DNA of 64,000 nucleotides from Tritrichomonas musculus (GCA_039105265.1 JAPFFF010000011.1:434001-498000); one strand, 5' to 3'. Positions 46,535 through 57,677 are shown, numbered from the stretch's first letter. Translations and numbers: made by a program. The notes: generated by a model not told the origin, from the letters alone.

Positions 46535-49500
46535 ATGAATAAAATGACAATTGCGTTATACGCTTACAAATCTAAAGAAACTGAAATTTTTAATGACAAG
46601 GGATTTAAGATTTTCATTGGTGAAGATGATGAAGGAAACGAACAAATAAATATCACTAATGATGATAATGATACAATTAAATTCAATTGTATTTACAACA
46701 AGGATGAAGTTAATGATTTGGTATCAACGGGAACAAACGACCCTGAATATTTGAAGAAAACAGCATTAAGTGGAGTTAATGAAGTATTGAAAGCATTAAT
46801 AACATATCATAGTTTGAAATACGCTAATGATAAACTAAATGTGATTGACAGAAATGTTAAAACATCATCAAATGCATTGTTGGAATTGTGGCAATGGACG
46901 AATTCAAATATGTTTGAAATTAATAATGTTATTAATGCTATTATTGATGCTGTGAATGATATTAATAGCTGTCATTGTATGGATGAAGGAGGATTACATG
47001 ACCAATTAACATCATTAGCAGGATTAGTGAATAATCTCGATGGATATATAACATCAACGATTAATCCAGAGATACAAAACATATGGCAATCGTTTTCTAA
47101 TTTTAGCACTAGAGTTTGGGGTTCTAATGCTGAACAAATTATGGCACCATTGGATAAAATAGAAACAGTGTACAGTGAAGGCAAATCAGCATTGACAACT
47201 GAGTTATCGAAAATATGGGCTCCACCAAATGATGAAACTGAAAAATCATATGATATCGTAGACCCAAGCCAAAAAATAAAAGATTTATCAATTCCTATCA
47301 TTGATGACCCGATGCAAAGACCATTTGATGAATCAAAACCGATTTATGGAAAAATGAATATGCCTTATGATTTGCAAGTTAACGGATTGATTAATGGTGT
47401 TGACATTAATGATTTGAAGCCAGTCGAAAGCAATTTTAGACCGTTCCCAGGTTATGAATATTATTATATTGAAAATGATGATGTATACACTAATGATTAT
47501 ATTTATAATTCGATTGAATGTAAGAAACTAAGCATCAAACACATACCATCAACGACAATAAATAAATTGAAGACAATAAAAAATAAATTAAATGTGTTTC
47601 GAATTGTGTTGAGAAAAAATGAAATCATTGATGAGTCTGGAGCATTTATGAAAGATTTTTATATATACATTGATGAAAATAAATTATATTGTCCAGTTAT
47701 TACGATTCATTCACAAACACCGTTGACGTATATTGTTAATCATGAAGTTGTAGATTGGAATGATGAACCATTTATAGCTATTGATAAACAATCATCAATT
47801 GAATTAATGAAATGTTATCTGCAGGGTGAAATATCAATCATGTATCTTTTGAATCAAAACGCTATTGAATCAACAACTCCTGAAATTAAATGTGATATCA
47901 TTAATGCAAGAAATGCTTTGAAGTTGCATGAATCAAATATTGGATATTTCTATAAACCGTCATATATTAATGAATCTGATGATAATTATTCAATGACGTT
48001 TAATATTCCTGATAGTTATTCATTACCAACAGGCATGGAATTTACATTCACTGAACATTGTTTTAATAACACTTGGCTGTTGACTTGGGATGGTGATAAA
48101 TGGGTAGGTGATAATATACAAGCGAAATCAAAAGCTGAAGATGCAATAGATGCGGTCAAACATTGGGACCAACAGGGACATTTCGTTATTGCGCTTGAAA
48201 AAAATGAATTCAATGATTACATTATCAAAAATTGGTTCAATATTGACACAGCTGATGATAAAACAGTTTTCAAACAAATATTAGAAGATAAACGAACAGC
48301 GATAACATTTGATGGATTGTATGATAATAATGAACATTTTGATGTCGCACGTGATGGGTTGCCATCATTGAAAAGCATGTTATCATTGGGTGGATTCACA
48401 ACTTCATTTAGTAATTTGGAGGCTAACTATTATCACGCTCAAATAAATGTTGCAATTAATGTTGAAGCTAAAAGTGATGCATTGAAAAAACAAATCATCA
48501 TTAGTTATATCAATCATATGAAAGAGCTTCATATGTTCGTCAATATTGGAGGTATAACAAATAAATTCGTTTGTGATTTGTATATAACTAATGAACCACT
48601 GGAAGAATACACAAGCGGACCTCAAGCATATTACATCAAATTGAAGACAATAAAAAATGTTATTCAAAAACTAGGAGCTAAATTTGAAGCTTCAAATATT
48701 ACAACGAAAGACATAACATTACATTTGAATAGAAAGATGTTGAGACCAATCGAAGAGATTAATTGGGACCCAACAACAAATCCCTTCAAATATATCATTG
48801 ACCAACAGTTTTACACAATCTCTCCAAATCCAAATGCTGCAACAACATTGTATACTGACTATAATATCACATCATCAAAAATAATCACAGCTGACAATAT
48901 AACAACGATGAGAAGTGATTTAAATATAGTAGCGAATACACAAGATGTCATAGTTTATGATGTTGACAAGATAACAAAGCGAGTTGATAATTTAGATGTT
49001 GAAATGTCTGATGTCAAAAATAGAGTTTCACATCTCGAGAGTAAAGTGAAATCATTGAACATCAAAACTGATATTGCTTTAGTATTAACAGCTGCATCAA
49101 CTGCATTATCGATTGGAAACACTCTTGAGCTAACAGGTAAATATATATCAATTGGGATGGGAAAACTTAGGAATTTCATTAATAACGGATACACCAGATT
49201 AGCAACAACGAGTGGTGAAGCATCAGAGGTTGAAATGGCAGCACTTGATTATAGTGAAAATTTACCACCTGTTCCATTCGAAGGAACAAGAATGACAAAC
49301 ACTGATGGATATGTTAAATTGAAATCATGGATTCATGCTGCTCATGTAAAACCAAAATTCAGTTCATTATATGCTGATGATAATGAAGAGAGCGCAAACA
49401 ATCCACATGCGATGATTGTGTCATATGCGACGTTGAATGATGTTTGTATTTATTACCGTGATTCATTGAAACCATGTTTTAATGTTGTATGTCATCAATT

Positions 49501-50569
49501 GGATAATATTAATAATACAATTCGTGATGTTGCATATAAAAAAGATTTACAGGGAATGGTCAAGTTATCTGATTTTGTTGATGTAGCTATTAATAATTGC
49601 ACATTACCTGAAGACCAATCACAAAATATTTTAATAATAACATTTGAACATCCTATTTATTGTGGTGATTTATGTTTTACATTGAGTTTCACATCGAATG
49701 ACAATCAACAATGTTCACATAATCTAAAAATAACATTTAGTCCATATGATGACCCACAATTGACAGGTGATGAATGGGTAGAAGGTAAGGGTGGTGTAGA
49801 TATTATTGATGACAATCAAGCATGTTTAACATGGACGACATTTAATATTAATGAACAATCAAATGTAGTTTATACAATAACGACGAATGATGTAAAATAT
49901 AAAATCAGTGAACGAGGTATAAATGATTTGGTATACAAAGAAACAACTGATGACTTAGACACAAGATTAAAAGCATTAGAAGCATTAAAACATGAACCAC
50001 CAGTAATTGATTTAACTAATTATCCAACAGTAGATGAAGTGAATGAAGCATTATCAAATTATGTGTTGAAATCAGAGAATGAACAATTGAAAGCAAAAAT
50101 AAATGAATTAGAAACAATAATAACATCATTAACTGCTCGATTAGATGCATTAGATTCATTAATTTCAAAACCACCATCATTACCTGAATTCTACCAAGGA
50201 TTTACATATCGTGAAATGGATGAAACAAAAGATTATTATCACGTGGATAATAGATATTCAAATACAGTTTTTGATATATATATTGAACCTGTTGTTAATG
50301 AAAACAATGAATATGATATGGAATATGTTGTTGTATTGGAAGATGCTGATGGATTTAAACATTATTTGCGAATTGTTTTAGCTTATGAAAATGATGATAA
50401 AACAGAAATCACATATAATGCATATTATATAGATGAACTGAATGGTCATAATGAAGCATTAACAATTGATGCTGCAGGTTATGTTTATGTTCCTGATTAT
50501 TTAGCTGATTCATTCTCTACAGCATCATATGAAGAGTATCATTATGTAGAAAAATATTCCAAAGCATAA
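46535..50569 (+). CDS. Giant fibre/attachment-like protein (Polinton D)
   Basis: 1344 residues, MNKMTIALYAYKSKE. Contains 'SNALLELWQWTNSNMFEI' helical repeats and a middle domain ('LNVFRIVLRKNEIIDESG', 'FYIYIDENKLYCPVIT', 'FNNTWLLTWDGDKWVGDNIQ') shared with A at 824-3445. It also has the strongly conserved block starting 'ISPNPNAATTLYTDYNIT' (nt about 48818-48930), heptad coiled coils, 'YRDSLKPCF' and a C-terminal knob-like domain. Domain order mirrors the A protein with extra N-terminal and internal parts. Modular fibres that swap segments are typical of attachment proteins. Surface fibre role inferred. Confidence 0.68.
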   Translation: MNKMTIALYAYKSKETEIFNDKGFKIFIGEDDEGNEQINITNDDNDTIKFNCIYNKDEVNDLVSTGTNDPEYLKKTALSGVNEVLKALITYHSLKYANDKLNVIDRNVKTSSNALLELWQWTNSNMFEINNVINAIIDAVNDINSCHCMDEGGLHDQLTSLAGLVNNLDGYITSTINPEIQNIWQSFSNFSTRVWGSNAEQIMAPLDKIETVYSEGKSALTTELSKIWAPPNDETEKSYDIVDPSQKIKDLSIPIIDDPMQRPFDESKPIYGKMNMPYDLQVNGLINGVDINDLKPVESNFRPFPGYEYYYIENDDVYTNDYIYNSIECKKLSIKHIPSTTINKLKTIKNKLNVFRIVLRKNEIIDESGAFMKDFYIYIDENKLYCPVITIHSQTPLTYIVNHEVVDWNDEPFIAIDKQSSIELMKCYLQGEISIMYLLNQNAIESTTPEIKCDIINARNALKLHESNIGYFYKPSYINESDDNYSMTFNIPDSYSLPTGMEFTFTEHCFNNTWLLTWDGDKWVGDNIQAKSKAEDAIDAVKHWDQQGHFVIALEKNEFNDYIIKNWFNIDTADDKTVFKQILEDKRTAITFDGLYDNNEHFDVARDGLPSLKSMLSLGGFTTSFSNLEANYYHAQINVAINVEAKSDALKKQIIISYINHMKELHMFVNIGGITNKFVCDLYITNEPLEEYTSGPQAYYIKLKTIKNVIQKLGAKFEASNITTKDITLHLNRKMLRPIEEINWDPTTNPFKYIIDQQFYTISPNPNAATTLYTDYNITSSKIITADNITTMRSDLNIVANTQDVIVYDVDKITKRVDNLDVEMSDVKNRVSHLESKVKSLNIKTDIALVLTAASTALSIGNTLELTGKYISIGMGKLRNFINNGYTRLATTSGEASEVEMAALDYSENLPPVPFEGTRMTNTDGYVKLKSWIHAAHVKPKFSSLYADDNEESANNPHAMIVSYATLNDVCIYYRDSLKPCFNVVCHQLDNINNTIRDVAYKKDLQGMVKLSDFVDVAINNCTLPEDQSQNILIITFEHPIYCGDLCFTLSFTSNDNQQCSHNLKITFSPYDDPQLTGDEWVEGKGGVDIIDDNQACLTWTTFNINEQSNVVYTITTNDVKYKISERGINDLVYKETTDDLDTRLKALEALKHEPPVIDLTNYPTVDEVNEALSNYVLKSENEQLKAKINELETIITSLTARLDALDSLISKPPSLPEFYQGFTYREMDETKDYYHVDNRYSNTVFDIYIEPVVNENNEYDMEYVVVLEDADGFKHYLRIVLAYENDDKTEITYNAYYIDELNGHNEALTIDAAGYVYVPDYLADSFSTASYEEYHYVEKYSKA

Positions 50570-50601
50570 AAATAAATAATCAATGAATCAAACATATGAT
50601 A

Positions 50602-50913
50602 TTATTTTTGAAAATGGTTTTCAATTAGTGAATGTAATTCATTTGATATTGATTTATTGATGATAATATTGAAATCATTAATCTTATAATCTTTACCACG
50701 ATAATTATCAATAACAATTTTTTTAATTTCATGCGTTGGTCGTATGTCATCAGCGATATCAAAATTATAATACCAACATTCATCATTATTTTTGAAATGT
50801 TTGTGAACTTGTCGAAAGTTGTCTTAATGTCTACGAACTAAATGAAGTTTCATATGTTCATCATCAATTGATTCTTGCCAAATTAAAAACTTATAGTTGT
50901 TAGATGTTGCCAT
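50602..50913 (-). pseudogene. Fragment repeating the C-terminal domain of KilA-N protein, broken
   Basis: Leftward remnant with 'NYKFLIWQESIDDEHMKL' and 'IKKIVIDNYRGKDYKINDF', closely matching the C-terminal domain of the neighbouring KilA-N gene (KYLIWKEAIDDEYTILHLV, IKRIVKNNFRGNDYNINGC). A partial tandem duplicate, broken. Confidence 0.65.
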
Positions 50914-51001
50914 GTTAATTTATGACAAAAATAAAAAATTATATAATTAATTTATTTATGATTGAAATTTATTGAAATTTATTGAAATATTCTTGGATTA
51001 A

Positions 51002-51730
51002 TTAATGAAGCTGTTCTAGTCTCTCTGTTTTTATTGTTATATTGCAACCATTGATGTTATAATCATTACCTCGAAAATTATTTTTAACAATTCTTTTGAT
51101 GTCTTCATTTGGTGTCATTGCTATTGGAAGGTTTGATTTATAGTAATATCGTTGTTCATCATTATTAAATTTCGATACTGCCCTGAATGTTTTCTTGTTC
51201 CTTCGTACTAAATGAAGAATAGTGTATTCATCATCAATAGCTTCCTTCCAAATCAAATATTTATAACTATGTTCTTTGTTTTCTGGTACCATTCTTGGCT
51301 TTTGTTCATTGATTGTCGTCGTTAGTGTTTGTCGTTCACGTTCAAATGTTGAATCAAGAAGTTTCATGATATATAATGCATATTTTGGTGAAGCCCACAT
51401 TGCAACGTGATTAACAAGTAATCGATGAATGTAATAACCTTGTATTCCTGATTGAAGATTTGGTCGATTTTCATATAATTTATCAGGAGTGCAATTTTGC
51501 ATACCTACTAATTCATTTAGGATTTCATTTGTTTCATTTAAATTGAACCATCTTGTTGGTTGTTTCTTTGATTTGCATGATGTTATAATTGATTGCATTT
51601 GATACATATCGTCTTTGATTGAATGAATGAGTCTCAAATGTTGATTATATTGAATATATTCATAATTTTCATTAATTGGTTGAACTGTGGCTTCTGTGTT
51701 TGTGGCAGCGTTTGTTGTTGATGCGTTCAT
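51002..51730 (-). CDS. KilA-N domain protein (Polinton D)
   Basis: 242 residues. WFNLNETNEILNELV and YYIHRLLVNHVAMWASPKYA carry the KilA-N DNA-binding pattern; the C-terminal domain has 'YLIWKEAIDDEYTILHLVRR' and 'YYKSNLPIAMTPNEDIKRI'. Same plan as the B protein (10478-11224), about 40% identical by eye. The ATG follows TATTCAAA, an initiator-like leader. Co-directional with and downstream of PolB, as in B. Likely regulatory. Confidence 0.82.
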   Translation of the reverse strand: MNASTTNAATNTEATVQPINENYEYIQYNQHLRLIHSIKDDMYQMQSIITSCKSKKQPTRWFNLNETNEILNELVGMQNCTPDKLYENRPNLQSGIQGYYIHRLLVNHVAMWASPKYALYIMKLLDSTFERERQTLTTTINEQKPRMVPENKEHSYKYLIWKEAIDDEYTILHLVRRNKKTFRAVSKFNNDEQRYYYKSNLPIAMTPNEDIKRIVKNNFRGNDYNINGCNITIKTERLEQLH

Positions 51731-51794
51731 TTTGAATAGGTAAAAAATTAGAAAAAAAAATAAATCGATGATTTTTCAGGAATTCGATTTTCAT

Positions 51795-54700
51795 TTAAAA
51801 TTTAACAGTTCGTGAAAATTGATTTAAGTTTGTTTGCTGATATGATTTTGTTTTCTTGAAACAATTACAGCCATCAAGTAAATTAAATGTTATTGATTCG
51901 CCATGATACATTCGCTCATATAACTCTTCAACTGTGATATTCATTCGTTTGCATTTATTCAAAATGGCTGGCTTTGGAATTCCTTTCATTCTGATGTGAT
52001 AACCTTCATGACCTTGTTCATCGACTAATATATCGAGATATGATTTTTTACCGAGAGCAATTAATTTACGTGAATGAATAGCACCAACAGCACCATCAAA
52101 CGAATCAAAATCACAATGATATTGAGTCATATTTTTGCCTATCAAATCCTTACCATATTTGAGTTTGTATATTTTAGCTAGCTTTTCAATGTCATCATTG
52201 AATATGTGCAAACTGTCGCAATCTTGGTAATATACATTGATGTTATGTTGTTCAGCTGTACCAATAACACGATTCATCAAATATTTTGACCATGACAAAA
52301 CAGATGCTCCAAATTGTGGTAAATTAAAATGATTATTGATTGGCTTGATTCTCTTGACATATACATTATTAATATTTTCATTATCAACGACTTCACGAAT
52401 ATAATTGTAATGTTTCCAAATATAACCAATGATTTTATTTCGTGGTACGCATTTTGTTTCTGTTGTTATTGCTTTCAATATTGATTTGCCATAGATTGAA
52501 TTTAATAATAGTTTGATTGTTTTTTCTAGTGGGTTATGGTCTCGTTTATATTGTTCACAAAGTTTAAATAGTTTTTCAATGAAAACATTAATTTTGTTAT
52601 TAAATCCATCATTGAAATAATATCCACGTATGAATTCATAATCGAAATCATAAAATTCAATTAAATCTTCAAATTCTCGTTTGTCTAAATAATAATGTTG
52701 GACACATTCATTACAAAATATCTTACTGCCTGCATCATTGTATTTAAACACCTGACCGAATCTATAGGGTCGTGATGATTTACATTTGATGTTCGTTATA
52801 TTGATTTCAATGAAAAATGTGTCATATGATAACAATTCATTTGTTGTTATGCTTTGTGGTATTATTTTTGGTTTTCCTTTTGGTACACCATTCATGACAT
52901 GCATTGCTGATGGATATAATGAAACAGCATCGAAATCTTGTATGTTGCCTTCGATGTATTGCTTTTCATTGTTTGCTGTCATTGTACGACCACCACTGAC
53001 ACATCGTTGAATGAAGTTTTGTGGCTTTCCTGATAATTCACAACAACCATCGAAACATCCATAATTTAATGCAAATTGATAACCAATTGATGAGATAGAA
53101 ATATATTGATGAACATTAAACATTTTTGTTTTAGTTTTGTTGAATACAGTTTGCAAATCATTATTAAATTTCTCAATGCCCTTCATTAACACGATGCAAT
53201 CTTTTTTACAATAGAACTTTGCATATTTCATTATGTCAATCGTTAATTGTTTGTCATTATATGCATTTGCAATTTGTGAGTTTGTTATTAATTGTTGCCA
53301 ATCATTTTTGATTTCATTGAATGATTTTTTATCTCGTTGTTCATTGAAATATTGAATTTGAAATTCTAACGCTGAAACTATATTTCGTTTGATGTTTCGT
53401 TCATTGTATAATTTATATGCCATCACTTCCTTATGAACATTTAGTTTGAACATTGTTGCAAAATCTCTCAGTGGTGCAGGTATTAATGAATAGCTATCAC
53501 GAAACGTTAATGTTTTGATTAATTTACCGTCATCATATTTCATCATCACTAGTTGAAGAATCGTTCCTGTGCGTTCAATTAATTTGACATTCCAACCAGG
53601 TGTGTTAATGAAAAAGCATGAATCATATTTCAAATTATGAAAATATGTTAATGAACCATCAGCTAAATAATCTAATAATTGATTTGATATATCATCACCA
53701 ATGAATGACATTGATATTATTTTTTCATTGTCTCGATGAACTGTACAATTTAAATATGGAACGTGTGGTGATACATTTACATTTGATTCATAATCGCTAA
53801 AATATATTTCAGTCCATTGTTTAGCTTCTTTTTGACCGCGTTTGATTGGCTTCAAACATAGTTTGTCATCATATTCTAAATCTTCATAATCGTTCAAATG
53901 ATTGTATTCTGTTGATGATAATATATTTTTTTCACATGCTTTGATTTCTTCAAATTGACCATCTCTGAACATATTTCGTAAAACTGTTATTAATGGTTTT
54001 CCATCGATTGGTTTGTTTATCATGTGGTGTTCTTTGTACAACAGCAAACGAACAGTGCGCTTATAATCTTTTGCCCATGATTTTTTAGTTGTGTTGATTT
54101 GCATTATTTGTTGTCTACTAACTGGTTTTCGTTCATCAATTCGAGTAATGATGAAATGACATTTAAACTGTTTGGCAATGTTAATTATCTTGTCATTCGG
54201 TATTGATTTTGTCATTACACAATATCTCAAATGTTGTATTTCTTGCTTTGTGAACACTTCTGAATTTATGCATGCATAGACAAAACAATTATCATTGTAA
54301 TTATTTTTGTCAAAACTATTGAATATCTGGTAATCAGTCAAATCAATGTTTGATAAATTAATGTATGGAAAGAATGAACCATCTTTTGAATCTCGAAAAT
54401 CTTCATCCAATTCTATTTCTTCGTCATAGATTTTATTTGATGATGGGCTTTGTTTTTTGATTTTGAATTTAGATGTTTTGTTGTTAGTGGATTTGTCAAT
54501 GAATAGTATTTCATAACGAACAGGTGCAAATACATTGTCAATGTATGGGTTCATGTCTGATTCATCAGTGTTTAAATCAATTGTTCCTGCAATATGACCA
54601 ATTGTAGAATCCATGTTAAATTTGTTTGATAGTGTGAACCATTTATAACTGCCATCTAATGAATAAGCTTTGACAACAGGTCTTGTGGTTGTCTTATGTG

Positions 54701-55211
54701 AATATATGTATCTTAACATTTCAGTGAATGCGATTCGTTTATCTTCATCATCACCGATATCAATTTCAAATGATATTTCATTGTTGGTGTTATAAATGAA
54801 TTGTTTCATATATTCTTTGTATTGTTTCTTATCTTTGACATCACTGACACGTTGTTCATATGCTTTACGTTCATCTGATTTTGATTCATGATATACATCA
54901 TTAACATCATTCATCATTTGTCGTTCTTCAATTGCATTTTGCTTGATGTGTTGTTTATATTGTTCATTTGTTATGTGTTTCATTTTTTGTTCATTTTTCA
55001 TTTGTTTCATTCTATTGAATAACTCATCATCAGTTTTCTTGAATCCATTAACATAATCATTAATTCTAGCTCCATATTTTAAATTCATATTTCTCATGTT
55101 CGTTCGTAGTTGTGTTCGTAATTGAGCCAATGACATAGTGTTTTGATTTTGAAAACCAGGTAATGATAAAATTTGTTGTTTCGTTAATTTTGTTAAAAGC
55201 TGATTGTTCAT
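51795..55211 (-). CDS. Family B DNA polymerase (Polinton D)
   Basis: 1138 residues. Exonuclease motifs FSDYESN (about 470), HNLKYDS (about 530) and YCKKDCI (about 665). Motif A DAVSLYPSAM (about 762), motif B LLLNSIYGKS (about 902), motif C YYQDCDSL (about 993). CNECVQHYY suggests a zinc-binding insertion near 830. The N-terminal region is Gln/Lys/Met-rich, followed by 'NYNDNCFVYACIN' (about 306-318) and LLLYKEHHMIN (about 388), the layout of an OTU/papain-like cysteine protease core. The B polymerase has an equivalent Cys segment. The HNH insertion of B is not seen. It would replicate the element from its ends by protein priming. Confidence 0.93.
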   Translation of the reverse strand: MNNQLLTKLTKQQILSLPGFQNQNTMSLAQLRTQLRTNMRNMNLKYGARINDYVNGFKKTDDELFNRMKQMKNEQKMKHITNEQYKQHIKQNAIEERQMMNDVNDVYHESKSDERKAYEQRVSDVKDKKQYKEYMKQFIYNTNNEISFEIDIGDDEDKRIAFTEMLRYIYSHKTTTRPVVKAYSLDGSYKWFTLSNKFNMDSTIGHIAGTIDLNTDESDMNPYIDNVFAPVRYEILFIDKSTNNKTSKFKIKKQSPSSNKIYDEEIELDEDFRDSKDGSFFPYINLSNIDLTDYQIFNSFDKNNYNDNCFVYACINSEVFTKQEIQHLRYCVMTKSIPNDKIINIAKQFKCHFIITRIDERKPVSRQQIMQINTTKKSWAKDYKRTVRLLLYKEHHMINKPIDGKPLITVLRNMFRDGQFEEIKACEKNILSSTEYNHLNDYEDLEYDDKLCLKPIKRGQKEAKQWTEIYFSDYESNVNVSPHVPYLNCTVHRDNEKIISMSFIGDDISNQLLDYLADGSLTYFHNLKYDSCFFINTPGWNVKLIERTGTILQLVMMKYDDGKLIKTLTFRDSYSLIPAPLRDFATMFKLNVHKEVMAYKLYNERNIKRNIVSALEFQIQYFNEQRDKKSFNEIKNDWQQLITNSQIANAYNDKQLTIDIMKYAKFYCKKDCIVLMKGIEKFNNDLQTVFNKTKTKMFNVHQYISISSIGYQFALNYGCFDGCCELSGKPQNFIQRCVSGGRTMTANNEKQYIEGNIQDFDAVSLYPSAMHVMNGVPKGKPKIIPQSITTNELLSYDTFFIEINITNIKCKSSRPYRFGQVFKYNDAGSKIFCNECVQHYYLDKREFEDLIEFYDFDYEFIRGYYFNDGFNNKINVFIEKLFKLCEQYKRDHNPLEKTIKLLLNSIYGKSILKAITTETKCVPRNKIIGYIWKHYNYIREVVDNENINNVYVKRIKPINNHFNLPQFGASVLSWSKYLMNRVIGTAEQHNINVYYQDCDSLHIFNDDIEKLAKIYKLKYGKDLIGKNMTQYHCDFDSFDGAVGAIHSRKLIALGKKSYLDILVDEQGHEGYHIRMKGIPKPAILNKCKRMNITVEELYERMYHGESITFNLLDGCNCFKKTKSYQQTNLNQFSRTVKF

Positions 55212-55269
55212 ATTTTACATTAATTAAAAATTGTTCAAAAATAAACAAAATAAAAAATGATAATTAAAT

Positions 55270-56535
55270 TTATATCACATGGTCAAACGCATAATTATAT
55301 TCATCTGATGCAAATTCATCATCGAAATCAGGATTCATAAAATTATTATATGTCTCTTGCTGTTGAGTTTGTAATGATGAGTTATCTATTGAGCCTGCTG
55401 ATTCCATATCTTCGAATGGTTTATCTTCAATTGTTGGCAATTGTGATGGTGGTTTAACTGGTTCAAAATCTGATTTTAATTTTGGTGGTGGTGATGATTT
55501 TAATTCATTTAATTTTGAATTGACAAATAATTCTTGTAGTCTTTGTTGTTCGGCTTCTATTCTTACTTTTTCTTCAGCATCACGTTTTGCTTTTTCTTCA
55601 GCTTCATGTTTCACATGTGGAGGGATTGGGTTGTTTAATCTATGATTGAAAACATGTTTGATATCATTTTTATCTACCAAATTTGCTGATGAATCAAGAG
55701 TTGAAGTTGAATCAATAACAATATTTCCTTTCGGCATTTTTAGTGGTTTGATACCTATTCTATCTTCATAATCTACAGGATATATTTTTGCAAATAATGA
55801 TTTCCATTTTTCGCTTTGTCTATCTTTGTTGTCAACTTTTAGTTTCTTCGTTATTTTTTGATATTCTTCATCACATGTGATAGCTGCACTGGTTATAATA
55901 TCTTCAATTTCAAATTTGATTGATTGACTTAATTTTTTATTTAGTTTTGTATATTTATATTCTTTGATATTGAACCAATTTTCTTCATAATCTACTGGTG
56001 GTAAATTTAATTTTTTCCTTTTCTCTTCCAATTCTGTATTTATTTGTTCTTCTGCAATTGATGAAACAGTTTTAGCGGGTATCATTTTTATTTTTTTCAA
56101 TGGTTCAGATTCTAAAATCATTGATGCTTTTATTTTTGTTGGTTTGGATATTGGTTCTGGTTTTGGTTCTGGAGTGGGTGTTGGTTCAGCTTTTGGTTTT
56201 GGTGGTTCTGGTTTAACTGATGATTCATCAACTGCCATATAAAATGTTTCAGCATCTGATGGTTCTTTTTGCAATGTTGATTGTTTGCCAAAGTCATCAA
56301 TGAAAAATCCATATTGTTTTTCAACTGACTTTTTGATTTCTGTGTCGATATCATGTAAACTAATTGACATGAAATATTTATACTCAGGATATAGCATGTC
56401 ATTAGTAAATGTATTATTAAATTTCTTTGCGGTATTGAATTTGAAATATGAAGACGGCAACCATTCGTTCAATTGATAACTTTCGAATACTTTTGATTTA
56501 TCTTTTCTCCAAAAATTATTAAATGTGAGCATCAT
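55270..56535 (-). CDS. Unknown protein with Pro/Glu linker and coiled coil (Polinton D)
   Basis: 421 residues from the ATG at 56535 (MMLTFNNFWRKDKSKVFESY). An N-terminal folded part (about 1-100), a PEPPKPKAEPTPTPEPKPEP linker (about 112-135), a helical middle, a coiled coil EEKAKRDAEEKVRIEAEQQR and an acidic tail, DDEFASDEYNYAF. No family recognised. Its location between polymerase and virion genes does not settle its role; a scaffold or tegument-like protein is possible. Confidence 0.6.
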   Translation of the reverse strand: MMLTFNNFWRKDKSKVFESYQLNEWLPSSYFKFNTAKKFNNTFTNDMLYPEYKYFMSISLHDIDTEIKKSVEKQYGFFIDDFGKQSTLQKEPSDAETFYMAVDESSVKPEPPKPKAEPTPTPEPKPEPISKPTKIKASMILESEPLKKIKMIPAKTVSSIAEEQINTELEEKRKKLNLPPVDYEENWFNIKEYKYTKLNKKLSQSIKFEIEDIITSAAITCDEEYQKITKKLKVDNKDRQSEKWKSLFAKIYPVDYEDRIGIKPLKMPKGNIVIDSTSTLDSSANLVDKNDIKHVFNHRLNNPIPPHVKHEAEEKAKRDAEEKVRIEAEQQRLQELFVNSKLNELKSSPPPKLKSDFEPVKPPSQLPTIEDKPFEDMESAGSIDNSSLQTQQQETYNNFMNPDFDDEFASDEYNYAFDHVI

Positions 56536-56559
56536 TTTCAAACATGTTTATGATGATTT

Positions 56560-57018
56560 TTAATTGAAGGCTGATTCATCGATGTCATCTTCTCTATATT
56601 CAGTCATTGTTTGTTTTCGTATCTTCTCAACATTCTTTTTGTTATTACATTCAGTCGTATATGAAAGATAATATTTAAATGTTTCATCATCTTTTGTTAT
56701 TGTTCGTGGTTTTGCATCGATGACTAATACATACATCAAACCATTTCGTTTTGACAATTTGCGTTTGTTGTTTTGTGGAAAGTTTACAATCAATTCACCT
56801 CCCGAAAGTTTTTCAATTTGTTTCAAATTCAAATAAATAATCTTTCGTGATTCATCAATGATTTTAATAAATAAAACCTTCACACATATTTGTTCAAATT
56901 GATTTTTAAACGCATCATCACATTCGAAAAAACAATTAACTTCGACAACTTGATTATATTTTGAATGAATGAAATCAATGAATTTGTTTATTGATTGATA
57001 GACTCTGTTTGCTTCCAT
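56560..57018 (-). CDS. Unknown conserved-looking protein (Polinton D)
   Basis: 152 residues from the ATG at 57018 (MEANRVYQSINKFIDFI), preferred over an upstream frame start because the upstream codons are a hydrophobic AT-rich translation. Alpha/beta with 'QVVEVNCFFECDDAFKNQF', 'KVLFIKIIDESRKIIYLNL' and 'NGLMYVLVIDAKPRTI'. No motif is recognised and no counterpart is evident in B or C. Confidence 0.5.
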   Translation of the reverse strand: MEANRVYQSINKFIDFIHSKYNQVVEVNCFFECDDAFKNQFEQICVKVLFIKIIDESRKIIYLNLKQIEKLSGGELIVNFPQNNKRKLSKRNGLMYVLVIDAKPRTITKDDETFKYYLSYTTECNNKKNVEKIRKQTMTEYREDDIDESAFN

Positions 57019-57146
57019 TTTATAACGTGATAAAAATAAAAGACAAAAGAAAACAATCAATGTTAGAATGCATATTTTATAACATTTGCTATGGATTCCA
57101 ATTGATGTTCAATTTTGTCTCATCTACAAATTAAAAAAATTTTGTT

Positions 57147-57677
57147 TTATCCATTGATGACATATTTGAGACATACATGATAATTATTTGTTAAATCGTT
57201 GAACTCTTTGTTAAATGTCTGTTTGAAATCTGTGCATACTTCACCATTTTCATTGACGATTTTAATTGATTCTATTTTTCGAATTGGATTTGATTTTGTA
57301 GCACAACAATGAATGTCTTCATCATAAAATATATCAACTGACTCCGCTTTCGTTATTGATTTGATTATTTGTTGTAATGATGTTGCAGGAACAATGATTG
57401 TATTTTTGGAAATTAGATTAGCTAATAATGCTTTATCTTGGTTCAATAATATTTGAGCAAACGTTTCTAAAATCGTTAATTTATAATCAGTCAACGTTTC
57501 ATCTTGTGGTTTATCATCAATTATCAAATCTCTTGTGATTACAATATCTTCTTTTCCATCATCTCGTTTATTAATGATAATATTATTATTGATATTATTA
57601 TTTGATTGAGCCGCTGATGTTGGTTCTAATGAAACATTAGCTTGAATACCAGCTGTGTTTGTTCGCTTCTTAATCAT
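57147..57677 (-). CDS. Conserved Polinton protein (relative in B at 13430-14098)
   Basis: 176 residues. A short low-complexity Asn-rich N terminus is followed by a domain with 'ETFAQILLNQDKALLANLIS', 'AESVDIFYDEDIHCCATK', 'SIKIVNENGEV' and 'YHVCLKYV'. The arrangement of the acidic DED, two nearby cysteines and terminal strand matches the B protein. ATG preceded by AATTCAAA. A shared core virion or assembly role is possible. Confidence 0.62.
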   Translation of the reverse strand: MIKKRTNTAGIQANVSLEPTSAAQSNNNINNNIIINKRDDGKEDIVITRDLIIDDKPQDETLTDYKLTILETFAQILLNQDKALLANLISKNTIIVPATSLQQIIKSITKAESVDIFYDEDIHCCATKSNPIRKIESIKIVNENGEVCTDFKQTFNKEFNDLTNNYHVCLKYVING

